Shown here one piece after another: positions 1-20,959 of a DNA stretch of 64,000 nt (the stretch's first letter is position 1; every line of letters starts with the position of its first letter). Origin of the DNA: Eublepharis macularius (lineage: Eukaryota; Chordata; Lepidosauria; Squamata; Eublepharidae); contig NC_072806.1 in assembly GCF_028583425.1 (NCBI RefSeq), positions 31,604,001 through 31,668,000 on the forward strand. The letters run 5' to 3'. Position numbers and translations under genes: made by a program. Under the pieces are notes generated by a model. The model did not search any database and had not been told where the DNA came from. It saw only the letters and a list, made by a program, of their open reading frames with translations.

Positions 1-126
1 GATGCATCTGACGAAGAGAGATGTGGTTCTCGAAAGCTTATGTTACAGTAAAGTTGGTTAGTCTTCAAGGTGCCACTGGACTCTTTTCGATTTTGCTACT
101 ACAAACTAACACGGCTAACTCCTCTG
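1..126 (-). repeat. Foldback-type interspersed repeat, one arm
   Basis: One arm of a family seen again at 8468-8667, 31492-31718, 34225-34428 and 48855-48946. Diagnostic segments are TCTGACGAAGAGAG, GGTTCTCGAAAGCTTATG, AAAGTTGGTTAGTCTT and GGCTAACTCCTCTGG. It is cut by the window edge, so it is unknown whether an opposite arm exists. The family name is not certain to me. Confidence 0.7.
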
Positions 127-2124
127 GTCCTTTGTAAGGCTCATTCCAATGGAGGGAAGCTTCTAGGAAAGTGGTTCTCTTTGGTGGTGGGAAGCCAGCT
201 TCCACTAACACAGCTGACGATGAAATGCCAGGAGCTGCTTGGCTTGATCTCTTTGCCGGGAGCAGGCACAGCCTGCCCAAACTGCCATCAGTCCGGCACC
301 CTCCCCAGCTTGGTGATTCTACCAAGAGAATCGCCCGTTACCTCCAAAAGGCATGTGTGTTCCTCACTGGCAGTCTACTTACCCTGATGCTTCATTTTTT
401 TACGGCATGAGCTCACTTAGCAGCACTTTCTTAGAACCTCCTCCTCCTATCTGACTGAACCTGCTCATAGCTGCCTTTGCAACAGCTTTCAAAAGACAAA
501 CTATTTCGGATACCCAGACGATAAATGCTTCACTGCAAACAGTGTCCTCCCCTCCGCAGGCACAGCTGTGTCTGTGTGGGCGTATGCATGATTCGCCTGG
601 AGGGCAAACAAGCAAACTCTGGAGAGGGATACGTAAAGAGAACCTGTATTTTAAAGCCACATCCATTCACTAAATTTGTAATACAATCTTTAAAAAACAG
701 AAGGCTGTAAATTGAGGGCCAAAAGGACCTACAAACATTGATCCTCTAAAGAACAAACAGTGTTGTTGTTGTTTTGTACAGATACTCTTTTGCTCTTCCT
801 CGCTCCCTGTTCCTAAAGGTCTGTATTTAAGTCAAGCTAGTTGGAAATATTCATCTGGCAGTTGATAACCCCTGTGAAGTTTAAACCCTATCATAGTCCT
901 AGGCTTTTGAAATGTCTTGGGCTTTTGTAACCTATCATACAGACTGGCTGTTGCCTATCTTCCCAGTGTCTGCCCTGGAATCCCTTTGCATGGTTGAGGA
1001 TGCCAGCACTTCTTCTGAGGGTACGCTTTCTTCATGCTGAGTGACAGCTAGACCTGGACAAATGCCCCCCTCCCCCCCACAAATGGAGCAGACATCCTGG
1101 AATACACATCTTCTGCATTCTAGAGCATACACAATTCAGGAAGGGCATCTGGGTAAAGCTGTAAGCCCAGCCTATTGCTGTGTAAGCAGAGCCTCAGAAC
1201 ACAACCGGGAGACTGTTAATGGCAGGCAGTTCCTCCGCTGTTACTTGCTGTCTTGATGATGCTGGACAAATGGGTAGAGCACTGTTTCACTGTATCTAGG
1301 AAGCCTGTATAGCATTTACAGTCAAGCAATAAGCGAAACAGTTCATGTATTAACCAGGAAAGAGACAAGATACAAACTAGACATTCTTTTCTCTCCACAG
1401 CAAAATCCAAAAACAGAAGCCACGTAATAACTTTTATTAAGATCAACTGAGAACAACACTTTGTGCAAAAGTTCAAGTTCTGCAAAACTCTACCTCCTGC
1501 TGGAAATTAGAGAAGAAAAAGGGGTGAGGGGTAGGAAGATTCTTTAAAACCATGACCATAAGACCAGTCTGCAACTTTTAGAGGGGCCAAAGCTTCCTAT
1601 AAGGTACAGACAGAGAGGCCTAAATATTTACACCACCACCCCACCCCGCTTTTTTAACATCTAACCTGATAAAGAGTTCTGGAAAGGTCAAAAAGCTTTC
1701 AAAGTCTGTTGTGTTCATTTGGGGTCTCTTCATAAACAATATTACATGGCTTCTTCGATCTCTCAATTTATGCTGAGCCTGGGGAAAAACATTCAAAATG
1801 CATAAGGAAAATCTAGACACTAGAATCATATTAACTCTGCTTGAGCCACAGCCCGTGGCTGTTCAAAAACAGAATAAGGAGTGTGCAGAAAGCCCCAGGT
1901 TCGAGATCTACTTAAATGATCTTAAGACAGTCTCTCTTTCTCCCCAGAAAGTTGCTGCCAGTCAATACAGAGCGAAATGAATCGACTTCATGACATTTTG
2001 AAGTCAACTTCATATAACGGGCAGGCCGATTAATTCAATGACAGAGCACACACTTTCCTACGCTTAATCTCTGGTAGGTGGCTCTCTGAGAAAAGATCCA
2101 GTGTGGGGCAATGTTTAGAGAGTC

Positions 2125-2332
2125 CTAGTAGGATCTGGAAGACCCAGATTAGAATCTCCTCTGCTATGGAAGACTGCTGGGTGACCTTGAGCCAACCACA
2201 CATTCTCAGCTTAACCTACCTCATAGGGTCGTTGTGGTGATCAAATGGAGATAAGAACAATGCAAGCTGCTTTTGGTCCCTACTGGTGTGAAAGATGGTG
2301 TATAAATTAAGTACATAAAATAAATAAAGCCC
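2125..2332 (+). repeat. Old tRNA-type SINE (ACA-like), diverged
   Basis: Matches the remembered layout of a widespread squamate SINE: AGAATCTCCTCTGCTATGGA, then TGCTGGGTGACCTTGAGCCA, then CCTCATAGGGTCGTTGTG, ending in a TATAAATTAAGTA tail followed by AAATAAATAAA. The promoter head is poorly preserved and no target-site duplication was found, so it is probably older than the Sauria SINEs in the window. Confidence 0.65.
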
Positions 2333-3247
2333 ATGTTTGTACGAAGTAGGGGTGTGCAAACTGGATCCAGAAAAAAAAACAGATTTCTGCTGATCTGGCT
2401 AAATCTGTCTTTCCGAAATGAAAGCAGAGAATTCTGGAACCTATCCGGGGAACCTGGATCCAGACCCCTGGACAAGTACGGGTAAATTCGGGTAATGTGG
2501 CTTCAGGCTCTGGCTGGCTCCTTCCTGGGCTTCTCCTGCTTTTTTTCCAAGGGGGGAGGGGGAAGCAAGGCAAAAATGGGGCAGTGGCCAATCTGCGCAG
2601 GAGCTCTCTTCGTCTGCCTGGCTTGGGCTCAGTTGCAACAGCATCCCTTTCTTCAGTTTGGTTTGGGTGAAATTCTGTTTGAACGTGATTCTCTGGTTTC
2701 ATGTTGGTCCCCTTGATTCACTTTGGTTCTGGGGGCGGATTCCATCCGTTCCCTAACTTCAGTTTCATCCTGTTGGGCTTCTTCTTGCATTTGGGAGTGT
2801 GCCTTTGGCCACTGGCAGGCTTGCTCCTGTGTGGTTCTGCCTGAAAGCCTGCTTGGAAATGTTTCCCCTCTAGGAAACAATGGAGAGTGGCTGAAAGCAC
2901 CCACTTCAGTGGCCCACAGAACTGGACCTCGGGGTCCAATCTTCCTGAAACTTGGGTGGTCTTTAGAAGACAGTCAGGAGTAGCTTCCTTGAAAATTTGG
3001 TGGAGTTTGCTTGAAAAAATACCACCCCCAGCCCACTCATAGTTTTCCTCATAGGGAATAAGGGCCAAATAAACCTGGGATTCTCTGATCTGTCATAACT
3101 GGATTGGAGAATCTTTCCCATATTTTAAGATTTCTGGATTTTGGGGGATTCCCTGAATTCCAGATTTCCTGGAATTTTTTTGAATGATGTTCTAGAGAGC
3201 TGCTGCATTACTGAGCTACACGGACCGACAACCTGACACGACATAAA

Positions 3248-3476
3248 CCGGGGTGGTTCTCAATTTTTTCAAGATAACCCTTTTTTAATCATCAAAAATT
3301 TTCACGTACCCCCCATGATATTAGCTTTACTATTAATATCGATCGACTGAGAAAATATATAATGTCAAAAAGATCAAAATGACACCACTTAGCGCACGTA
3401 TGGATTCACAGACCCCTCGCAATACTTCTGTGTCCTCCCCCAGAGTTCCTGGTACCCAGGTTGGGAATCCCTGGAT
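3248..3476. mobile_element. Possible hAT-like non-autonomous repeat
   Basis: The left end (GGGGTGGTTCTCAA) and right end (GGTTGGGAATCCCTGG) are weakly inverted copies, and the block resembles other vertebrate repeats with a GTGGTTCTCAACCT-like end. No target-site duplication was established. Low confidence in both class and limits. Confidence 0.3.
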
Positions 3477-3870
3477 TTTACACATTTTCTGTTCTGGGAA
3501 GGGGTTATGAGACTCATCAGCACAGCACATGCTTTGCAAGCAGAAGATCCCAGGCATAATCCGCAGGCATCTCTAGAGAAGAGGATCTTAGAGGAGAAAC
3601 ACCGTTGCCTAAACGGATAGGCTCTGCTTGTATAAAACGATAAACGCAAGCTCCAACCGACAAAAGCTTTGTGTGGCCACCTTACGGAAACCAGTAGCAG
3701 TTACTGGTCCTGCTTCAGCACTTGACTAACGAGCAACATGCCCATGTTAACAGCTCGCCAATGGTGGCTCGTGTCCAAGGGAATGAGCCTTTTTCTGTTT
3801 CTGCGCAGCTCATGCATGCTAAGTGATGCATCAAGTCTCAGTGGTTGGATAAGAAGAAACAAGCAGAAAA

Positions 3871-3937
3871 AGAGTGAGTGAGTGAGTGAGTGAGTGAGTG
3901 AGTGAGTGAGTGAGTGAGTGAGTGAGTGAGTGAGTGA

Positions 3938-3980
<43 letters not shown>
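3871..3980. repeat. Compound microsatellite (GAGT)n(GA)n
   Basis: About 70 bases of nearly perfect GAGT repeats followed by about 38 bases of GA repeats, inside presumed ULK2 intron 3. The long pure purine-rich tract on one strand is probably length-polymorphic. Confidence 0.97.
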
Positions 3981-3981
<1 letters not shown>

Positions 3982-6958
3982 CTTAAAGGATCCTGTAATT
4001 AAAAAAACTTAGGGTTGAAATTGTGGTATCCGCTCCCTTTTCTGCTTTTGCAGCTTCTGGGTAGGGGACTATTTATCAGTCTGAGGACAGCAATGGTCTA
4101 TAGTGGGCAAAGCCCGACTTTGCTTCATTCTCCTAGCAACTGATACTCCTCAAATGATCTCTAGAAATCCAGGTTATACGGACAAAGTGGTTTGCCTGTT
4201 TTCTCCCCTCCGTAAATGGAGTGTAAGGGAGGAAGTTGTTTGCAGGCAGGCTCTGCCCTGTAGCCATCAGTTACTAACCAATGGGGTTGAAGAGTGATCC
4301 AAGGTTACGTCCGACTTTGGAGGAGCAGCTTTTGGAACAATTCCTTGGGGAAAGATCACCACGTGACTGCATCCAATTACTCAGCAAGCACCTCCAGGTT
4401 TTTCAGCAAGTAATCGCCAGGATCCTATATCCATTCTGACTCCAAATACTTGGTTCACTCCAGAAAAGCCCATAAAGGTAGCCCAACCCTAACTCTTCTC
4501 TCATTTATGTCTCCCACACTAATTCTATAGAACACTCTTATGCAGACATACGTTCCTTTTGAAACTGGCCAGTCCACTTGTTTCGATGAATGCAGGAGGC
4601 AGTATACTCCATCCTATAAAGCAAGCCAACCCAAAGACTTGTGTCTCTGATCCGAAAACATTATTTGCCAACACTCAACACCCTCCGCCTGTGTTTTATC
4701 TGCTTATCAGCTTTTCCACCAGAAGCTTTAATCAAAAGCAATGAGCCCTTTCAAAGCAAAGCTAATGGAGCTGTCAAAGAACTCACATCAGGAAGGGAGA
4801 GGCAGTTTGTGCTTCAGACTACCTCAAGTGCAGGTTGCCAACTGATACTGCCGTGGAAGTGAAAGTAAAAGACTCTGGTGGCGCGCTGTGAGCTGCATTA
4901 CAAACTGGAGGCTCGGCCAGCTTCGCGGTCCACCTTAACTAACTCCAAGGCCAGGTGCGAGGGTAAAATGAGAGAAGGGAGAATCATGCACACCACACTG
5001 AGCTCCTTGGAGAGAGTAGGATAAAAATGAAAGACAGAAAGAGGGTGGCATGAGGGCAACAGATGTTAACTCCACTGGTCTCCCCAAAATAAGCTTCATA
5101 ACAGAGAACCCCCTCTCCCCAGGGTAGGAAGGTCCCATCTAAACATCATGGCTAATAGCCACTAATGAGCCCCACCCTCCAAGAACTTGTCTAGCCCCCT
5201 TTAAACCCATAAATGCTAGTGGCCGTTGCTGTGTCCTAAGGCAATAAACTCCATAAGGCAATTGCATCCTGTGTGAAGAAATACTTCCCCAGGCCCCTCG
5301 CTCTGTAAGTAGCCCAGGTGGTGGAGGGAAATTCAGCCCCTAACGGCAGGATAAGATAGGTCAAGCTGGCTAGCCCAAGTCACAAACATTCCTGTCCTTC
5401 AAGGCTTACACATTAGTATTATCTTGTTAGGTTAAAGATGTAGACCTGGTGTTTCATAAGAGCAGGGGCACAAAGAAATGCCATCCTTATTTTTGTCCAC
5501 TACTATGCTCTTTCACACATATTTAACTGAGATCAATTGTCTCAACGGAATCCCGACAATCCTGCCAAGTTTTACATTTTGTTCTAAACATCCATGCAAT
5601 ATATCAAAAAGAGATGACATTCATATATCCTCTCTCCTAGCAAACAGCCAGGCTTTTAATTAAGGGAAGGCTGGAAGGAATGCAAACATGGCCACTTGCC
5701 CCATCCCACTCTGCCTCTCGGCTCCGAGATACAAGGCATTTTACAGCTAACCTTTACCAAGCTTGGAGTCTTTCCAAGACAGTCCAGGAAAATATGGGAG
5801 TCATGTTTCCGAGTAACTTTTATGTAAGGGAAGCAGAGCTGCTACAAGCAGGTGTAGGAAACTGGTTATCTCCCTCCCTGTGAGCCAAGAGTTTGACGAG
5901 TTAAGTCAGTAAAAGCAGGACGGGCCATGAGGGGCGACACGACACCAGGAAGGCTGCAAAATGCTCACTTGGACAGTGCGGCTATCACACTCGGTGTTTA
6001 AGTGACTGCCGCAGCAGGACCACAAAGCAAACTCACACAAATCCTGCTGGTTCGCACACCGGTATGCAAGGCTCCACACACAGTGTAAGAAGGCTGTTAC
6101 TCTAAAGCTCAGTTCTCACAGATGAGCTGGTGGCCCTGTGTTCGGGGCGCTGATAGTTCAGAACGCAGGAGGGATGGCATGCGTAACGGGGGGGGGGGAA
6201 GCCCCTAGATACAGAAAACTGAGGGAAGAGCTTGTCCCCTCAAGTAGCTTTCCACGTGCAGGGACATTTTTAACACAAGAGCATTTCATCATCCAAGCTG
6301 TTAGAAGCAGCCTGGACACAGGATGACCTATGTGAGATTTGAACGCAGGGGGCCTTTTTGTGCCAGCTACTGCAAAACACAGCCATCCCCCTGATTTCTG
6401 CTTTTCAACACAATCTGACTACTGGAAGCAGGTGATTTTCTTGTTTGAAGGTTGGGCCACACTGCAAAATGCAGCATGTATGTAAAACATTACGTTTTTT
6501 CTTTTCTGCCCTGACCGTAAGCTAATACGGCTGCTAAAGTAAGTCTTGAATGTACAAAAGTTACAGAAGAGGGGAGAGGCTAGGTTAGCACAGATCAAGA
6601 GCCAAAAGTATCAGGGGACACAAACTGCCCCTTGAACATGCAAACTAGAGCCCGAAAAAAAATCTTAAAAACAGGTGGCCAGCCAGGCTCTAACAGAGCT
6701 GACGGCCTCCCAATCTACATATCTATTATATGGGGAGTGGGTTGGCTTCAATCTCCCACAAAGGCAAAAGGGCAAGTCTTTCTGTTGGGATCAGCAGCAG
6801 CAGCCTCCACCGTGCCATTACAAATCTTTAGCTCCATGCCATGTGTGGCATTTCATTTTCAGGAAACAATTTCTGGCATGCTGGAAAGGATGATGAGTCC
6901 CTGTTTACCTAGAGAATGTTCCAGCCTACTGCAATGCTGACCAAGGTGGCTGGCATTG

Positions 6959-6999
<41 letters not shown>
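6959..6999. repeat. Compound microsatellite (CT)n(CA)n
   Basis: Runs of CT directly followed by CA repeats in presumed ULK2 intron 3. No other structure was seen around it. Confidence 0.95.
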
Positions 7000-8467
7000 T
7001 GTTCTACAGCTATAAGTCTGTTTAACTCTGACTACAACATCCATTTCAAAAATTCTGAGCACTGAAAACGTGAACCAGGGTGGGGTGGGGATTTGCTTTG
7101 CAGTCTGGGCTCCACAGACTTCATCAATCTGTTAGTGACAGAACCAGCTAAAGCATGGGCAGCAGATGACCTCATGGCAGCAGATGCCAGCACTCTGCCT
7201 GACAGTGGCCTGCGGCCAGCATCCAGCCGGCAACTGACTCCTCACCTGGCCCATTACTCACATGCTCCATTTGCTAATTAGAGAAGAGCCTTGCATCTTC
7301 AGCCAATCTCTTTGGCTCCTAGGACCGGCAACACGACAATTTAGAGGCCTCTGACTCATTTAGCTTATAGGGAAGATGGAAACTTAACAGGGAAGGGGGG
7401 TCCCTCCAGTCATTCTCGGCTCAAAATGACCGGCCAGCCCAATGACTGAGCAACACCTTACAGGTTCTGAACTGGAAGACACGCATCTTGAGAATCAGGT
7501 CCCAAAACACCAAGGCAGACAGACAAGAGAGGGAACTTACATTCAGAAAATCTACTGATCTGCTACAGCATCAGCAAGTGGCATAGGCCCAAGGCAAGGC
7601 TTGCCCGAAGAAATGGAGAGGAGGAGCCAGCAATCAGTCTGCCAACAGCTTCTTCTTGCCTCCTTTTACTCTGGAGCCAAACAGGCCAAGGCAACGAAAC
7701 ACATCTCATTTCTACCCCATTCAACAGCGAGCATGCTGGGAGTCAGGGAGAAGGATCCCAACAAAGGGTTGCCATGTTTATAACATGCTACTCTTTCCCC
7801 AAGAGCTCTGGGCATTGGTTTTTTATAACAACTAGAGAATCATAAATGAGTACGAGGGACCGTGGGGACTAGAAGCTGGGTAACTAACTTGCACAAGCTG
7901 TACTGTCATAAATATAGCTACACGCAGATCCTTAGGGAACATCACGGACCTCCTCCTGAAGAAATCCAGACAGACTCGCACACTGCCCAGAGAACTTTGA
8001 ACTAGTAACCTTTACATCCCGATGAAAGGAAGTAGGCCCTCTGGGCTCTCATGCTAGTCAGAAAAGCTTGAACCAAAAGGTCATTTTAATCCATGCTTCT
8101 GCTTCAGGAGGCGCACATAGATTCCCGGTGGTGGGCTCTGCACACGCTGTGGGTCAAATACATTCAAAATCCCCATGAATGCTTTGGCTAACACACACTA
8201 AGGATGCAAAACGCACCAGATCCAAGTGACCATCAGCCAGCAATAAGCCAGAGGAACGATCCCTGTTAACTACTGATAGCCATCCAGTCCACAATATGAG
8301 GTCTTTTTGGCAGGCCTAAGTGAAAAGAAGAGCTGTTGACACTGTGTCAGCTCCTAGTTCGGGCACTTGCGAATGTACGTTTCAGGAAAGTTCTCCCTGT
8401 TTCCCAAGGTATTCATTCTCCCAGCAGAAAAAGCCCACCCTCGTTCTTAGGACACCATAGCCAGAAG

Positions 8468-8667
8468 CAAAATAGTAGAGTCCAGTAGCACCTTTAAGAT
8501 GCATCTGATGAAGAGCGCTGTGGTTCTCGAAAACTGACGATGCGTCTGACGAAGAGAGCTGTGGTTCTCGGAAGCTTATGCTACAATAAAGTTGGTTAGT
8601 CTTAAAGGTGCTACTGGACATTTTATTATTTTGCTACTACAGACGAACACGGCTAACTCCTCTGGAT
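8468..8667 (-). mobile_element. Foldback-type repeat with short and long inverted arms
   Basis: A short left arm (AGAGTCCAGTAGCACCTTTAAG) is followed by a head-to-head long arm carrying the same words in reverse (GTTAGTCTTAAAGGTGCTACTGGA). The segment with TCTGATGAAGAGCGCTGTGG and a GGTTCTCG box is duplicated in tandem between them. Imperfect flanking repeats of about 14 bases (ending CCAGAAGC and CCTGAAGC) look like an aged target duplication. The same layout occurs at 31492-31718. Confidence 0.65.
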
Positions 8668-8901
8668 CCATGGCCTGAAGCACTCCTTAGAAGGTGCCTG
8701 CCTCTGCACATTCAACTGAACTATTTCATCACAAGTGTCTAGTTTAAAAAACAAATTATTTCTCACCAAGCGCAATTTTTTTTTTCTGGAAAGGGCAAAT
8801 TTTCCTTTCACCACTGCCAGATTTGTGTTTTTGGTAAGTATACACTGGTCTATAAGTATTTAAAAATTCTGCAAGAACTACACACCATAAAACTAACTTA
8901 C

Positions 8902-17224
<8,323 letters not shown>

Positions 17225-17599
17225 CCCCAAGGGGGCATGAAGCCCTTAAAATTCAGGGCAGGAGGGGGTGAGGATCAAGGGGAAAGGGGGGCTACCACAG
17301 AAAGCTAAACCAAGCTCACATCAGCTCCCAGCCTGGTGGATAGGAAGAACGGGGCGCAGGATTGGGGAGTCTGTGCCTCTCTTTCCAGGCTGCCCCCAAG
17401 GGAGGAAGGGGGGCAGCTGCCATCATGAGCCACCCCCCCAAGCAAAGGGGGTAGGAGGGTACTGGCTGACTGCTCCGGCTTCCCAAAGGCAACTTGCTTT
17501 TTCTGGCATGGGGAAAGGAAGGAATGCGGGCAGGTCAAGATGTGTGCGTGTGGGGTTAGGATTCCTAGGGGAGGGGTGCAGAGCTAGCTGCAGAAGAAC

Positions 17600-18235
17600 A
17601 GGGGCATTAAGGGTCCCCTTTGGTGCTTTACTAATAATAACAATTATGATTATCCAAGACAAAAGGCTTGCAAGGAAGGAAGCCACCAGGCAATAGCAAT
17701 ACATGGGATTTTTAAGGCAACCTGGCATGGGGGGGGCTATAGCACCTTTACAAGAGAAGGAGGGGGGTAAGAGCTTTAAAAAGGAGTATCTTTAAGAGAT
17801 GGTTAATGTCTTTATTTGTAATAAAGCCCCTACAAGGGGGAAATAATGGTGCAGGTGGATGGGGGGGAGGGGTTTAAAACAATAATAGTTTTTTAAAAGA
17901 GAGGAACACAGTGACAACTCCCCTCAACTGGGTCAGAAAGGAGAATCAGGATGGGGAGGGGGTTACCATACAATGTCAGGGTCAGAGAAGAGGGGCATTA
18001 AAGACCCTCTGAAATGGGTCGAGAGATTAAGACATCTATACGGGGAGAAGATACGATAATAACCCTGAGTAAGGATGTGGGGTGGGGGGTGAAGACCCCT
18101 TAAAAGGGAGGGTACTGATCCCCTTGACTTGATAACCTCTTAAGGAGGAAAGAAGGCATTAAGGTATTTTATGGGGATGGTCCCTAAGGCCTTTTATAAC
18201 TGGGGACAAAGGGGGAACGGGGGAGGGGGCGCAAC
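17600..18235. repeat. G-rich block with a recurring GGGGCATTAA-like motif
   Basis: Between the ULK2 start codon and its probable promoter lies a block rich in G runs on the plus strand, in which GGGGCATTAA or close variants recur (about 17603, 17992 and 18146) next to CCCCTTTAAA-like words. It looks like a heavily decayed tandem array or a purine-biased leader or intron. No coding sense was found. It may be ULK2 5'UTR or its first intron. Confidence 0.35.
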
Positions 18236-18239
18236 CCCC

Positions 18240-18660
18240 CCTCAGCGGTCCCTCCTCATAGCCCACTTACATCCTCACCCCCACCTCCTGGCTAGGCAGG
18301 GAGGCTCCTCAGACCCCCTCCGCCCTCCCCCGGCTAAATAAAGGGCCCCCTAAGAAGGACGGAGCCCAAATCCTCCCACTCCCCTCAACCCAAAGTCCAG
18401 CTGTTTCGCAGGTGAGTGGGCTGTAGCTCCTCAGGCCGCCGCCTCTCGCTCCTTAGTCTTCGCCTGCCGCCAGGCCACCCTTTCCCACCAGCGTCCAGCT
18501 GCGAATGACGAACATTCCGCGCGGAGGAGCAGCATTTATATGACGCGTTGCGCAGACATCTGACGTATGGATTCCTCCACCAAAAATAAAACCACAAGAG
18601 GGCGGAGGGAAAAGAGTCCGCGCGGGAAAGTTGACGTCGCCGTCCAAAGATGAAAATGGG
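18240..18660 (-). promoter_or_regulatory. ULK2: Probable ULK2 CpG-rich promoter
   Basis: This is the clearest CpG-rich patch upstream of ULK2, with CG-dense runs around 18430-18500, 18515-18555 and 18615-18645. On the minus strand an ATATAAAT TATA-like box lies at about 18535-18543, which would place a start site near 18,505-18,515 and transcription toward ULK2. CRE-like TGACG motifs occur at about 18562 and 18630. The first ULK2 codon is about 1.3 kb downstream, so there is either a long leader or a 5'UTR intron; I cannot fix the leader structure. A good plus-strand donor (CAG/GTGAGT, about 18408-18416) in the same patch leaves room for a divergent transcript. The promoter role is inferred from composition and position. 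Confidence 0.55.
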
Positions 18661-18762
18661 GCGAGAGGGGAAGAGAGTCGGGCTGCTCTTTTGCTTTCTT
18701 TGTCGAGCTGAGGTTTATAAAAAGTGTTTTTAAAAATGAATACATAGAAATAAACTCGCTGC

Positions 18763-18981
18763 TTGGAGTTGCCAACTCCAGGTCGGGAAATTCCTGGAAA
18801 TTTGAGGGTGGAGCCTGGGAAGGGCAGAGGTTGAAGAGGGTAGGCCCCTTAGCAAGGGATAATGCTTTAGAGAGTCCACCCTTCAAAGCTGACATTTTCC
18901 TCGAAGGTAATTGATGTAGATCTCTGCAGACCAGTGATAATTCCAGAAGCGCTCCAGGTTCCACCTGGAGGTTGGCAACCC
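18763..18981. mobile_element. Palindromic MITE, GAGTTGCCAACTCC type
   Basis: Begins GGAGTTGCCAACTCCAGG and ends CACCTGGAGGTTGGCAACCC, so its termini are inverted copies. The middle has AATTCCTGGAAATTTGAGGG and CCACCCTTCAAAGCTGACAT. The same family recurs at 19932-20166 and 20256-20445. It is non-coding and presumably moved by a DNA transposase supplied in trans. Confidence 0.7.
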
Positions 18982-19623
18982 TTTACCACACAATGCACAT
19001 TCCCACAGGTTCTGTAAACAGACAGACGAATTTATTGCATGTGGCCATAGGCCTTTACAAGTTAAAAACACATTTACCGCTCTAAAATTACATCTGTCTA
19101 AAAATTCACATCTGGACACATAAATTACATTTCATTTCAACAGGCTGCTTTCTTATGAACCACTGTTTGCTCTAATTTTTCTGGCAGCTAGAGCAAAAAG
19201 TGCTATCCTGTTGGAAACAATGGGATCCACATCTGACAGCATAAATTCTAGTTTGTCAGAATTGGAAAAGGAACACAAGCTCTTTAATGCCTTTGCCAGA
19301 AGTTTGTTTCTGGGCTCCAAGTATAAAGGGCAAACCAAAACAGCAGGGAAGATCTTCTACTGATCTTCTGCATATACAAATGCGTTGTTCTGGGGATATT
19401 TTTAAATATTGTCCAGTGAGTAGCTCCATTGGCATAGTTTGGAAGCACAGCGATGTAAGCACTATTCTGAGGTTATATGCTATTATATCTACCAAGTACG
19501 AGGCTCTGATATTATCTTTTTTATAGTTTTATACTATGGAGCAAATCTTGATTGAACTAGTAACGAATAATTGGTCAAGGTATCTGTATGAAAGGCTGTA
19601 ATTAAGCCCAAAGCTGCTAGCCC

Positions 19624-19887
19624 TAATAATAATAATAATAATAATAGATTTATATACCACCCTTCAGGACAACTTAACACCCACTCAGAGTGGTTTTACA
19701 AAGTATGTCATTATTATCTCCACAACAATAATCACCCTGTGAGGTTGGTGGGGCTGAGAGAGCTCTGAGAGAGCTGTGACTGACCCAAGGTCACCCAGCT
19801 GGCTTCAAGTGGAGGAGTGGGGAATCAAACCTGGTTCTCCAGATTAGAGCCCCGCGCTTTTATCCACTACATCAAACTGCCTCCCAT
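19624..19887 (-). mobile_element. Sauria SINE
   Basis: Full-length copy on the minus strand: head near 19860-19887 (GATGTAGTGGATAAAAGCGC), middle GGTGACCTTGGGTCAGTCAC, and tail GGTATATAAATC followed by an ATT repeat at 19624-19645. It is less diverged in the middle than in the head. Confidence 0.93.
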
Positions 19888-19931
19888 CCCTTACTTATGG
19901 GTTCCCAAGATTTTTGTAATGGCTCCTGCTA

Positions 19932-20166
19932 CTAGGGTTGCCAGCTCCAGGCTGGGAAATTCCTGGAGATTGGGGGGGGGGGGGGGTGTTGCTAGAAACA
20001 GCATGATTTGGGAGGGAAGGGACCTCAATGGGGTATAATGCCATAGAGACCCCCCCACACACACACACACAATGCAGCCATTTTATCCAAGGCAACCGTT
20101 CTCTGACATGGAGATCAGTTGTAATTCCTGGAGATCTCCAGCCACCACCTGAAGGTTGGCAACCCT
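19932..20166. mobile_element. Palindromic MITE, AGGGTTGCCAGC type
   Basis: Starts TAGGGTTGCCAGCTCCAGG and ends CTGAAGGTTGGCAACCCTA, so its termini are inverted repeats. It contains a long G run (about 19971-19986) and a short CA repeat (20057-20071). Same family as 18763-18981. Confidence 0.75.
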
Positions 20167-20445
20167 ACGTAGGGAGGTGCCAACGTAGAGTCTACCCGCC
20201 AAAGCTGCCATTTCCTCCAGAGGAACTGATCTTTGTCATCTGGAGATCAGTTGTAAGTTGAGTTGCCAACCTCTAGGTGTGGGCTGGAGATCTCCCAGAA
20301 TTACAGCTCACCACTGGACGACAATGATCAGTTCCACTGGAGAAAATGTCTGCTTTGGAGGATGGAGTCTATGGCATTATGCCCCTTTGAGGTCCTTCCC
20401 CAGGCTCTGCCAGGAATTTCCTAACCCGGAAATAGCAACCCTAGT
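20167..20445. mobile_element. Two further partial palindromic MITE copies
   Basis: A truncated copy (about 20167-20255) abuts a second copy in the opposite orientation (about 20256-20445, from GAGTTGCCAACCTCTAGG to GAAATAGCAACCCTAG). With 19932-20166 this makes a cluster of three related copies in about 500 bases, probably from insertion into or rearrangement of one another. Confidence 0.6.
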
Positions 20446-20959
20446 TGTAACTAAGCCACTCAGACTAACCGTGAAATCCTAAACAGAGTTACTCCAGTCT
20501 AAGCCCATTGATACTGGAGTAACTCTGCTTAGGATTTCACTGTTAGTCTGCATCTGCCTGTGTTAGCAGGTACCACATGGCTTCTCTCCAGGACCCCAAA
20601 AGCTTCCACGGATTTCTACACATGGGGCTGATTGCTAAAAGGTGAAGGCACGCCATCCTTTTTCTCAACATTGAAACCTGACAAAAGGGGAAAGTTACAC
20701 CTGCTGAACTTCAGCCTTTCCTGTAGCTCGTAAAGATGTAGAAGCCCTATTGGAAATAAGCAGCAGCCACCCTCAAGTGGAACAAGGGAGGGGCTTCCTT
20801 TCTCACAGCTCACACAAGAATAATAGGGTGTAACTACTCTAATTAGTAAGACCTTGTTGCATCCTAATTACACAGCTGATAGCACTATCCAGCTGCAGTT
20901 AGTTTTCCAGCTGTTCTGTGATAACTCTAGGAAGTTATTATAACGACACTGCTGTGTCG

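Larger units (their letters stand above)
1..8901 (-). other. Probable ULK2 intron 3 (partial)
   Basis: No convincing coding exon was found on either strand. I looked for the next ULK2 exon (expected ELPNSVFLVMEY-like) and did not see it. The stretch holds interspersed repeats at both ends, an ACA-type SINE at 2125-2332, a repeat-like block at about 3248-3476, a large GAGT/GA microsatellite at 3871-3980 and a CT/CA microsatellite near 6959. The rest is single-copy-looking AT-rich to average DNA. Confidence 0.6.

Noticed and set aside
3871-3980. Possible CRISPR-like or satellite array
   Set aside because: Pure four-base and two-base repeats with no spacers; an ordinary microsatellite.
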